Shown here: positions 57,525-64,000 of the stretch, one piece after another
Position numbering within the stretch: the first letter of the stretch is position 1
Layout of the letters: each line of letters begins with the position of its first letter
NCBI GenBank assembly: GCA_026928255.1
Contig: JAIXKJ010000003.1
Span: 66,836-130,835 of the forward strand
Direction of reading: 5' to 3'
Source: Anaerolineales bacterium
GTDB lineage: Bacteria > Chloroflexota > Anaerolineae > Anaerolineales > Villigracilaceae
Length of the DNA: 64,000 nt
Made by a program: the position numbers and the translations under genes
The notes under the pieces: generated by a model
Told to the model about the DNA's origin: nothing
The model's database searches: none
The model's input: only the letters and a program-made list of their open reading frames with translations

Positions 57525-57620
57525 ACCAGCCACCAACAAGTGGTTTTGCGTCAGACTGTTTGCTGTCATTGTGGAAAAACCCGACACCGAATGAAAATGG
57601 CTTTGACGCATAAAAGGTTT
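57525..57620. repeat. Possible cassette boundary (attC-like), right
   Basis: CACCAGCCACCAACAAGTGG and TTTTGCGTCAGACTGTTTGC are followed by CCCGACACCG and GGCTTTGACGCA. TGCGTCA and TGACGCA form a 7-bp inverted pair about 50 nt apart, as in attC-like folded sites. At its end the sequence returns abruptly to host composition. Confidence 0.4.
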
Positions 57621-57622
57621 GA

Positions 57623-57922
57623 CGAAAGCGGCGCGCAGCGACCCGCGCCGAACAGCGTTGCGTCTCCTGCCACGCGCACCTGCCGCTGAGCGATCATTCC
57701 CCGCGCGATTTGGGGCGGCACGTCTTTATGATCAATACCCGCGACTTCATGGACCCATGGACTTTCAACGTCAAAAACGCCATGAAATGCTGCGTCGAAT
57801 TCCTAACCCCCGACGGGCGCATGATTCCGTTTTGCACCTACAACACGGTCGGCTACCGCGAGCAAGTGCGCGACATGCTGACGCAAAATCTGGAAACCCC
57901 GCCTCCGTTACGGCGCGGATAA
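57623..57922 (+). pseudogene. C-terminal remnant of a radical SAM protein (COG1964/Tes-like)
   Basis: The open frame from 57623 to 57922 contains RCVSCHAHLPLSD, then GRHVFMINTRDFMDPWTFNV, KNAMKCCVEFLTPDGRMIPF and CTYNTVGYREQVRDML. This is the end of a radical SAM enzyme of the COG1964 kind, with the Cys residues of the C-terminal region. The N-terminal radical SAM core (CxxxCxxC) is absent and no start codon with SD is visible. The AT-rich island ends right in front, so its insertion or a deletion removed the 5' part. Confidence 0.7.
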
Positions 57923-57942
57923 GACAGTGCTTTGAAAAAAAT

Positions 57943-57977
57943 AAAAAAACCTTATCCGCAAAGATAAGGTTTTTTTA
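57943..57977. terminator. Terminator after the radical SAM remnant
   Basis: AACCTTATC / GATAAGGTT with loop CGCAAA, flanked by A7 and T7. Works in both directions. Confidence 0.88.
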
Positions 57978-58021
57978 TTTTCTCTGTTGCAAACATCAGA
58001 GAAACCTGATAGAGTAAGAAT

Positions 58022-58201
58022 ATGAAGCGCGGCTGCGCCCGCTTTGGCATTCACAGCGAAACCAAACAGCGCGCTTGGCTGATGCTGGCGGACGCAGGCT
58101 TTAACGCGAAAGCCGTATTGAGTCCGTTGGATATTATTCCGCCAATCCGACGACGCGGTATAATGATTTCGGGCGTGGCTGTGGCTTCTTGTTTTGTTTA
58201 G
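58022..58201 (+). CDS. Possible 59-residue protein or gene fragment
   Basis: An open frame MKRGCARFGIHSETKQRAWL continuing MLADAGFNAKAVLSPLDIIP, with no SD in front. Codon use is host-like, but the length and lack of a family match suggest a remnant. The rest of the 365-nt gap between 57923 and 58287 holds only the terminator and no clear promoter for the deaminase gene. Confidence 0.3.
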   Translation: MKRGCARFGIHSETKQRAWLMLADAGFNAKAVLSPLDIIPPIRRRGIMISGVAVASCFV

Positions 58202-58287
58202 GCATAAACCAAACTTACCCGGTCACGCTCCTTTTGTCAAACTTTTCTCGATTTATGCACCAAAGCCAACGTTGATTGTAAAACCGC

Positions 58288-59310
58288 ATGAAGAATTTTG
58301 ACCCCAAATATAACGCGCTTCCTAAAACGGAAATTCACTGCCACATTGAAGGCGCGATTCGCACGCAAACCATCCTAGACGCGGCGCGTCAAGGCGGCGT
58401 GGCGCTGCCGTCTTACCAAGCAGACGAATTGGATCGGCACGTCAAAATCCGCGAGCAAATGCGCGATTTGCAAACCGTGTTGGAAGCCTTTGACATTTTT
58501 CAACGCAGCATTGTTTCGCCGGCTATTTTTGAACGCATCGACTGGGAGTTGTTTGAAGATTGCGCCGCGCAAAACATCAAAATTTTTGAAGCGCGCTTTT
58601 CCCCCGATTGGGCGTTCCACAAACACAACCTCGATTGGGACGCCTGCCTCGAAGGGCTGCTTCGCGCGCAGGAACGCGCCGAAAAAGAATTTGACATGGC
58701 GATTGGCTTAATCGCCATCACCTCGCGCAGCATGGGCGCGGATTCGTGCGTCCGCACGACAGAGTGGGCGATTAAGAATCGTCAGCACATCCAAGCCGTA
58801 GACCTCGCCGACGGCGAGATGATTTACCCAATGGAAGATTTCGTCAAGCCGATTCTCAAAGCGCGCGACGCAGGATTAAAAGTTACCATCCATTCGGGCG
58901 AAGACGCGCCCGCCGATTATGTGCTGAAAACGATTCAAAATTTCAAACCGCAGCGCATCGGACACGGCATTCACAGCGCGGACGATATGAAGGTCGTGGA
59001 AAAAATTATCGAAGAAGGAATCACGCTCGAAGTGAATCCTTGGTCAAATTATTTGACCAACTCCGTCCCGACGATTGAGGCGCACCCGCTGAAAAAATTA
59101 TTCGATCTCGGAGTCCGTGTTACGATTAATTCCGACGACCCCGAAGTGTTGGACACCAACCTTAACAACGAATACCGCATCGCGCGCGAAGTTCTCGGCA
59201 TGAGTCTGGCGGACATCCAAACCTGCAATCGCTTCGCCTTTGAAGCCTCGTTTATTGACTCCGCTAAAACCCGCCCAATTTGGGAAAAATATTTCGCCAA
59301 TTCAAATTGA
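58288..59310 (+). CDS. add: Adenosine deaminase
   Basis: A 340-residue metal-dependent deaminase that converts adenosine to inosine. It has LPKTEIHCHIEGAIR (His17, His19), the IHSGEDAPADYV segment, RIGHGIHSADD and NSDDPEV (metal Asp). HIEG replaces the usual HLDG/HLNG, so a related substrate (for example aminodeoxyfutalosine) cannot be excluded. No strong SD is visible. Its last codons overlap the rpmH promoter. Confidence 0.88.
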   Translation: MKNFDPKYNALPKTEIHCHIEGAIRTQTILDAARQGGVALPSYQADELDRHVKIREQMRDLQTVLEAFDIFQRSIVSPAIFERIDWELFEDCAAQNIKIFEARFSPDWAFHKHNLDWDACLEGLLRAQERAEKEFDMAIGLIAITSRSMGADSCVRTTEWAIKNRQHIQAVDLADGEMIYPMEDFVKPILKARDAGLKVTIHSGEDAPADYVLKTIQNFKPQRIGHGIHSADDMKVVEKIIEEGITLEVNPWSNYLTNSVPTIEAHPLKKLFDLGVRVTINSDDPEVLDTNLNNEYRIAREVLGMSLADIQTCNRFAFEASFIDSAKTRPIWEKYFANSN

Positions 59311-59336
59311 CCGAATCGCGTGGCATGGGGTAAAAT
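59307..59336 (+). promoter_or_regulatory. Promoter of the rpmH-rnpA-yidC group
   Basis: TTGACC (59307-59312), 18 nt, TAAAAT (59331-59336). The -35 overlaps the add stop codon. The leader to rpmH is about 70 nt. Confidence 0.72.
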
Positions 59337-59411
59337 AACGCGCTGTCCTGCCGAAAATACCGTCCCTTTGGGGATTGCGTAATTATCTTTTGAAGAATAA
59401 AGGAACGTAGA

Positions 59412-59582
59412 ATGACCAAGCGAACTTACCAACCCAAGATCCGCCGCCGCGTGCGCGTGCATGGCTTCCGCGCGCGGATGGCAACCTCCGCCGGACGCGA
59501 CGTCCTCAAACGCCGCCGCCTTAAGGGGCGCTACAAATTAACCGTCAAATCCAACGAGCATGTGAAGAAGACTCGCTGGTAA
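59412..59582 (+). CDS. rpmH: Ribosomal protein bL34
   Basis: A 56-residue basic protein, [20 protein letters not shown] and so on to VKKTRW, with [13 protein letters not shown] typical of bL34. It is about ten residues longer than most bL34. AAGGAA stands 6 nt before the ATG. It is followed by rnpA as in nearly all bacteria. Confidence 0.97.
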   Translation: MTKRTYQPKIRRRVRVHGFRARMATSAGRDVLKRRRLKGRYKLTVKSNEHVKKTRW

Positions 59583-59614
59583 TTGGCGCTTCGGAAAATT
59601 GACAAGAGGCGCGG

Positions 59615-59995
59615 GTGCAGAGACGCTTTCGGCTGTCTCGATCCGAAGATTTCAAGCGGGTGCGGCGAACAGGCAAGTCCTATGCCCATCCGCTTGTTGT
59701 GTTGATGGTTCAAGCGAGCGAAGGCGAAGAACGCTTGCGAATCGGCGTGGCGGCGGGGAAGACCGTCGGCGGCGCGGTTGTTCGCAATCGCGCCAAACGT
59801 CTCTTGCGCGAAGCGATGCGCGGATTAATTCCCAGCGTGATTCATAAATTGGACGAAGAGCGCGCCGCCAATCAAAACTTGATTTTGATTGCTCGTTCCG
59901 CGCTTGCGACCGCCGCCTTAGCGGACGTCCGCTCCGCGTTGACGCAACTTTTGCGCCGCGCCAAACTCCTTTCCGTTGATGAACCCAGAAATTGA
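59615..59995 (+). CDS. rnpA: Ribonuclease P protein component
   Basis: A 126-residue basic protein starting at a GTG ([20 protein letters not shown]). It has [20 protein letters not shown] with the RNR motif. It helps RNase P RNA to cut tRNA precursors. It overlaps yidD by 17 nt. Confidence 0.95.
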   Translation: MQRRFRLSRSEDFKRVRRTGKSYAHPLVVLMVQASEGEERLRIGVAAGKTVGGAVVRNRAKRLLREAMRGLIPSVIHKLDEERAANQNLILIARSALATAALADVRSALTQLLRRAKLLSVDEPRN

Positions 59996-60296
59996 AGAAC
60001 AAGAAGAACAAGTCGAGCCGTTCGTCTTGCACGATTACTCGCACGAAGCGCGTTTGCGCGATTTGCCGCGCGCGCTGCGGAACTTTCCGCGCATTCTTGT
60101 TCTTTCCCTCATTCGTTTATATCAAATGGCAATCTCGCCTGGTTTGCCGCCCTCATGCCGCTTTTACCCGTCTTGCTCGCATTACGGCTATCAAGCGGTG
60201 TATAAATACGGCGCGTTAAAAGGCTCGTTGATGGCGGCTTGGCGCGTTTTGCGCTGCAACCCGTTTAACCCCGGCGGATACGACCCCGTTCCATAA
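59979..60296 (+). CDS. yidD: Membrane protein insertion efficiency factor YidD
   Basis: A 105-residue protein. After a polar extension (about 1-35) comes the core [35 protein letters not shown] and [13 protein letters not shown] with the conserved Cys. It assists YidC. The ATG at 59979 overlaps rnpA. Confidence 0.95.
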   Translation: MNPEIEEQEEQVEPFVLHDYSHEARLRDLPRALRNFPRILVLSLIRLYQMAISPGLPPSCRFYPSCSHYGYQAVYKYGALKGSLMAAWRVLRCNPFNPGGYDPVP

Positions 60297-60344
60297 TTTG
60301 CATCTTTCGCGGCGGACGTCCGCCGTTTCAGGAGCGTACTCAAT

Positions 60345-61421
60345 TTGAACATTAGAAAAGCAATTCCCATCCTTTTGCTGGCGTTTGGCTCGCTGGCATT
60401 AAGCGCTTGTTCCGGACGCGCTGGCATCGTCAACACCTGGGCGGGACTTTCCGCCGACGGCGAACGCGCCTACCTCGCTTCCGGCTCGCACGTTTACGCG
60501 GCAGACGCGCAAACGGGCAAAGAAGTTTGGCGCTACCCCGCAGAAACCGACAACAACTTAATCTTCTTCGCCAACCCCGCCATCTCGGACGACGGTCAAT
60601 TGATCATCGGCAGCGAAGGCAACAACCACAAACTTGTCAGCCTCGACCCGCAGACCGGCAAAGAAAACTGGGCGAACCCGTTTACCGCCGCCAAAGGGAA
60701 GTGGGTGGCTGCGCCGCTCATTTACGACGGGACGATTTACGCGCCCAACTCCGACGGTTATCTCTACTTCCTCGACCTGAAGGGCGTCCCCGTCGCCGAC
60801 CCGATTAAATTGGGCGGCTCGCTTTGGTCTACGCCCGCTACGGACGGAACGCATCTGTACGTCGCCTCGCTCGACCATAATTTGCACATTGTGGACATCG
60901 CCAGCAAAAAATCCGTCGGCGTAGTAGACCTGGGCGGCGCGGCGACGAGCAGCCCGGTCGTCGGCGAAGGCGGCGTGTACGTCGGCTCGTTCTCGGCGAA
61001 CGTGGAAGAAATTCTACCGAACGGCGACCACAAAATTTTGGCGACCGCCTCCAATTGGATTTGGGGAACGCCCGCCCTAGAAAACGGCGTCCTCTATTAC
61101 GCCGACATCGGCGGCTCGCTTTACGCGCTCGACCTCGCTTCGGGCAAACAACTGTGGAGCGACGTTAAGCCCGACGGCGCGGTCGTGGCGAATCCGCTCG
61201 TTGCCGACGGCGCGATTTACTTCGTTACCGAATCAGGCACGATCCTCGCCCTCGATAGCGACGCTTCGACTCGTTGGTCAAAAGAAAGCGGCGGAAAAAT
61301 CTACACCACGCCCGTCCTTTCTAACGGAACGATTCTCGTCGCGCCCTATCAAGCGGACTTTGCCCTAGCCGCCTACGACGCCGACGGCAAACAAATTTGG
61401 ACCTTCGCCCCCGCAAAATAA
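60345..61421 (+). CDS. PQQ-like beta-propeller lipoprotein
   Basis: A 358-residue lipoprotein starting at TTG, 10 nt after AGGAG; lipobox LSAC (Cys22). It consists of about seven to eight PQQ-type propeller repeats (AQTGKEVWRYP, DPQTGKENWANP, DLASGKQLWSDV and so on). The resemblance to BamB-type scaffolds and its position between yidD and yidC suggest a role in membrane protein insertion or assembly. No enzyme motif (PQQ dehydrogenase) is present. Confidence 0.88.
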   Translation: MNIRKAIPILLLAFGSLALSACSGRAGIVNTWAGLSADGERAYLASGSHVYAADAQTGKEVWRYPAETDNNLIFFANPAISDDGQLIIGSEGNNHKLVSLDPQTGKENWANPFTAAKGKWVAAPLIYDGTIYAPNSDGYLYFLDLKGVPVADPIKLGGSLWSTPATDGTHLYVASLDHNLHIVDIASKKSVGVVDLGGAATSSPVVGEGGVYVGSFSANVEEILPNGDHKILATASNWIWGTPALENGVLYYADIGGSLYALDLASGKQLWSDVKPDGAVVANPLVADGAIYFVTESGTILALDSDASTRWSKESGGKIYTTPVLSNGTILVAPYQADFALAAYDADGKQIWTFAPAK

Positions 61422-61433
61422 GGAGATTAACCC

Positions 61434-62252
61434 ATGTGGGAAACGCTTATCATTCAACCAATGGTCAACCTCCTGCTCTGGATCTATGACGTTTTAGGTC
61501 ATGGCCCGCAGATGTTCGGGTTGGCGATTATTTTGTTCACCATCATCATTCGCCTCATCACCTGGCCCCTCAACGCTTCGCAAGTGAAGGGCGCGCAAGC
61601 CATGCAGGAATTGCAAAACGACAAAGACTGGCAAGCCATTCAAAAGAAGTACGCCAAAGACCGCGAAAAACTCGCGCAAGAACAAATGCGCGTTTATAAA
61701 GAAAAGGGAATTAACCCCCTCGCTTCGTGCTTGCCGACCGTCATTCAATTCCCCATCATCATCGGCTTGTACCAAAGCATCATCCGCGCAATGGCGGTTA
61801 CGCCGTTAGACATGCTCAATTTGGCGCGTTCGATTTACCCCTTTCAGCATGTAACCAACATCATCCCCCTGAACAGTTCCTTCCTTTGGATGGATTTGGG
61901 TCGTCCCGAAGGCATTCCGTTGCCGTTTGACATTTCGTTTTTGCCGAACGGCTTCCCGCTGTTGGCGATCATCGTCGCGCTGACCACCTACGTCCAAACC
62001 AAATTGACAATGCCCGCCACGCCGCCCAACCCCGAAGACAAAGCCTCCGCGCAAACGGCGGCAATGACCGGCGGCATGGCAGTTTACATGCCGCTTATGC
62101 TCGGCTGGTTCGCGCTTAACTTCGCTTCGGGCATTGCCGTCTATTTCATCGTCAGCAACTTGTTGGGCATCGTGCAATACGCCGCCACCGGGCGCGCGAA
62201 TTGGCACAACCTTTTGCCCGGAAAAAAGAAAACCGCCGCGACCAAAAAATAA
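61434..62252 (+). CDS. yidC: Membrane protein insertase YidC
   Basis: A 272-residue protein of the YidC/Oxa1/Alb3 family with five helices, short form without the large periplasmic domain. The first core helix carries the Arg of the hydrophilic groove (FTIIIRLITWPL), then MQELQNDKDWQAIQKKYAKD (coiled hairpin) and PLASCLPTVIQFPIIIGLYQS. AAGGAG precedes the ATG. It follows the propeller protein by 12 nt. Confidence 0.95.
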   Translation: MWETLIIQPMVNLLLWIYDVLGHGPQMFGLAIILFTIIIRLITWPLNASQVKGAQAMQELQNDKDWQAIQKKYAKDREKLAQEQMRVYKEKGINPLASCLPTVIQFPIIIGLYQSIIRAMAVTPLDMLNLARSIYPFQHVTNIIPLNSSFLWMDLGRPEGIPLPFDISFLPNGFPLLAIIVALTTYVQTKLTMPATPPNPEDKASAQTAAMTGGMAVYMPLMLGWFALNFASGIAVYFIVSNLLGIVQYAATGRANWHNLLPGKKKTAATKK

Positions 62253-62261
62253 GGAGGCGCT

Positions 62262-63098
62262 ATGAACGAGCGGACTACTTTAGAAGTGATCGCCCCGACT
62301 GTCGAAGAAGCCATTCAACAAGGACTCGACCAACTGGGGTTGACGGCGGACGCCGTCTCCGTCGAAGTGCTGGATTCTGGCTCGAAAGGGCTGTTCGGAC
62401 TCGGCGGACGGCAAGTGCGCGTGCGCCTTTCCGTCGCCCCGCCCGCTGTGGAAGAAATTCCCGCCCCCAAAGCGGACCCGAAACCTGCTCCTGTCAAAAA
62501 AGCGGAAGCCAAGCCGAAAGCGGAGAAACCCGCCAAACCTCGCGCCGAGAAAAAAGCGTCGCCGCAACCCAAAGCCGAAGCGAAGCCTGAACCCAAACCT
62601 GAGCCGAAGCCGAAAATCAACGTCGAACCCGACGCCGTGCTGAATACAACCGAAGAAGTCGTCTCCAAACTGATTCACCACATGGGGTTGACCGCGCAAG
62701 TCTCCGCGCATTACGACGAATCCGATTCCGCCGACAACCGCTCCATCCAAGTGGACGTGCGCGGCGACGACCTCAGCGCCTTAATTGGGCGTCGCGCCGA
62801 AACGCTGACCGCCTTTCAACACATCGCCTCGCTCATCGTCGGCAAGCAAGCGCAACAATGGGTGCAATTAACGGTGGACGTGGAAGGCTACCGCGCCCGC
62901 CGCGAGCAGCAAGTTCGTCAACTGGCGAATCGTTTAGCCGACCAAGTTACAAAAACGGGACGCAAAACAACGATGGAGCCGATGCCTTCCAGCGAACGGC
63001 GCATCGTCCACATTGAATTGCGCGGACATCCCGCCGTAAAAACCGAAAGTACCGGCGAAGAACCGTATCGTAAAGTGATCATCTTGCCGAAAGAATAA
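62262..63098 (+). CDS. jag: RNA-binding protein Jag (KhpB)
   Basis: A 278-residue protein: the Jag N-domain (1-58, ERTTLEVIAPTVEEAIQQGL, then SKGLFGLGGRQVRV), a Lys/Pro/Ala/Glu-rich linker (about 62-125), a KH domain (about 130-205, DDLSALIGRRAETLTAFQHI) and an R3H domain (about 210-275, RVVHIEL-like RRIVHIELRGHPAVKT). It binds RNA and in Firmicutes is linked to cell division. It lies 9 nt after yidC. Confidence 0.95.
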   Translation: MNERTTLEVIAPTVEEAIQQGLDQLGLTADAVSVEVLDSGSKGLFGLGGRQVRVRLSVAPPAVEEIPAPKADPKPAPVKKAEAKPKAEKPAKPRAEKKASPQPKAEAKPEPKPEPKPKINVEPDAVLNTTEEVVSKLIHHMGLTAQVSAHYDESDSADNRSIQVDVRGDDLSALIGRRAETLTAFQHIASLIVGKQAQQWVQLTVDVEGYRARREQQVRQLANRLADQVTKTGRKTTMEPMPSSERRIVHIELRGHPAVKTESTGEEPYRKVIILPKE

Positions 63099-63105
63099 AT
63101 TTGAC

Positions 63106-63252
63106 GAAAGACAGGGGATAAAGGACGGAGGACAAAGGACAAAGGACGGAGGACGAAGGGTGAAACCTTTGTCTTTCGTCCTTGCCTTTTAACCTGCAAC
63201 CTTCAACTCGCAACCTTCAACTCGCAACCTGTAACCTGTAACCTTGAACCTT
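63106..63252. repeat. Heptamer array, GGACAAA and AACCTGT types
   Basis: About seven units of GGATAAA/GGACGGA/GGACAAA type, then a transition (ACCTTTG, TCTTTCG), then about nine of AACCTGC/AACCTTC/AACTCGC/AACCTGT type. It fills the whole gap between jag and the PfkB kinase and runs into its promoter region. Confidence 0.88.
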
Positions 63253-63276
63253 CCCTGTGCAAGGTATAATTTCCCC

Positions 63277-64000
63277 ATGCCAGAACTGCGCCCTGTGGAT
63301 TATCTTCTCGTCGGTCACGTTGCGGTGGATTTAACGCCGACGGGCGCGCAACTTGGCGGCACGGTCGCTTACGCGGCGCTGACGGCGCAGGCGTTGGGCT
63401 TGCGAGTCGGCGCGGTTACTTCGGCGGCGGCGGACGCGCCCTTAGCGCAATTGCAAGGAATCCAAATCGTCAATTTCCCAAGCCCGCGCAGCACGACTTT
63501 TGAAAACGTCCAAACCGAAAGCGGACGCCGTCAAATTTTACATTCGCAAGCGGCGCCGCTTTCTATGGAAAATATTCCGCTCATTTGGCGCGACGCGAAA
63601 ATTGTTCACCTTGCGCCGATTGCTCAGGAAACGGACGCCGATTTGGCGGGGCGTTTTCCGAACTCGTGGGTGGGCGTTACGCCGCAAGGCTGGATGCGCG
63701 GCTGGGACGAAAAAGGCTCGGTTGTGAAAAAAGATTGGGAAAATAGCGACCAAATTCTCGGTCAGGCGGGCGGCGCGATTCTTTCCATTGAAGACGTAAA
63801 CGGCGACTTAGAACTCGTCGAGCGGATGGCGAATCAGGCGCGCCTGCTGTGTTTGACGGAAGGCGCGCGCGGCGCGGTCTTATATTGGAACGGCGACCGC
63901 CGACGCTTTCGTCCGCCGACGGTCAAAGAAGCGGACGCGACCGGCGCGGGCGATATTTTTGCGGCGGCATTTTTTGCGCGATTGCAAGCGACGAAAGACC
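63277..64000 (+). CDS. PfkB/ribokinase-family sugar kinase (partial)
   Basis: The first 241 residues are present; the gene runs off the right edge. It has the N-terminal VDYLLVGHVAVDLTPTG, the Gly-rich GGTVAYAAL of the substrate site, and DATGAGDIFAAAFF (about 225-238) with the catalytic Asp and anion hole. Substrate unknown: ribose, inositol, adenosine or pseudouridine are all possible within the family. TATAAT (63265-63270) lies exactly 6 nt before the ATG with no SD, so the message is probably leaderless. Confidence 0.9.
   Translation, partial: MPELRPVDYLLVGHVAVDLTPTGAQLGGTVAYAALTAQALGLRVGAVTSAAADAPLAQLQGIQIVNFPSPRSTTFENVQTESGRRQILHSQAAPLSMENIPLIWRDAKIVHLAPIAQETDADLAGRFPNSWVGVTPQGWMRGWDEKGSVVKKDWENSDQILGQAGGAILSIEDVNGDLELVERMANQARLLCLTEGARGAVLYWNGDRRRFRPPTVKEADATGAGDIFAAAFFARLQATKD

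Noticed and set aside
59307..63098. Replication origin near rpmH-rnpA-yidC-jag
   Set aside because: These genes often flank dnaA, but here adenosine deaminase lies upstream, no dnaA or dnaN is present, and I see no cluster of DnaA boxes.

Overview
The window looks like a chromosomal segment of an uncultured-type member of the Chloroflexota, class Anaerolineae. This is inferred from gene content and protein style: lipoproteins with TPTPT-type linkers, a DUF3048 lipoprotein, a fused MFS/spermidine synthase followed by a DUF1461 protein, NitT/TauT-like ABC genes with an AAA-associated C-terminus, and a GAAC-type SOS box before recA. Genes are densely packed and GCG/GAC-rich (about 55-60% GC in the rows I counted). 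No rRNA, tRNA, CRISPR array or complete transposon was seen.

Layout. 1-940: partial secreted protein with a 12-residue repeat linker. 1120-4882: GH13 glucosidase, divergent mnmA, a small membrane protein and a DedA protein. 4966-15230: a long minus-strand run (MFS/spermidine synthase, DUF1461, fabG, asp23, nusB, tatA/B, tatC, a multidomain sugar-enzyme-like lipoprotein, penicillin acylase). 15318-16193: two small membrane proteins. 16299-23779: a fatty-acid beta-oxidation operon under a TetR regulator with its own operator (two acyl-CoA dehydrogenases, a FadN-like fusion, a thiolase), interrupted by a GxxExxY cassette and by heptamer repeat arrays. 23895-28617: LysM protein, GNAT, second thiolase, DUF3048 lipoprotein and HIT hydrolase. 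28683-33705: an M-box (Mg2+) riboswitch, three tandem terminator-type hairpins, an ABC permease and ATPase, then MgtE. This is the most interesting system in the window, a candidate Mg2+-controlled ABC transporter without an assigned substrate. 33769-36906: xseA, xseB, a PAP2-like protein, and recA with a LexA-type box lying between its -35 and -10. 37004-38654: a Cys-rich secreted protein and a mosaic lipoprotein. 38689-44398: three SPFH-like membrane proteins with psuG. 44529-48032: PHP phosphoesterase, SCO1-cytochrome c fusion and aldehyde dehydrogenase with a Lys-rich tail. 48192-52257: a lipoprotein and the pyruvate dehydrogenase genes E1a, E1b and E2 (no E3). 52397-55522: an alkaline-phosphatase-superfamily enzyme and an EF-G-like GTPase. 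55603-57922: an AT-rich foreign island (DUF3781 pseudogene, OLD-like ATPase, attC-like boundaries) followed by a radical SAM remnant. 58288-64000: adenosine deaminase, then rpmH-rnpA-yidD-PQQ propeller-yidC-jag and a partial PfkB kinase.

Two themes run across the window. First, several genes have a -10 box 6-8 nt before the ATG and no Shine-Dalgarno, which points to leaderless transcripts. Second, small repeats are abundant: heptamer arrays that start at stop codons, perfect palindromes with a CCGAAG-like core, and a CCCTCTCC-type hairpin element that has entered two reading frames without breaking them.
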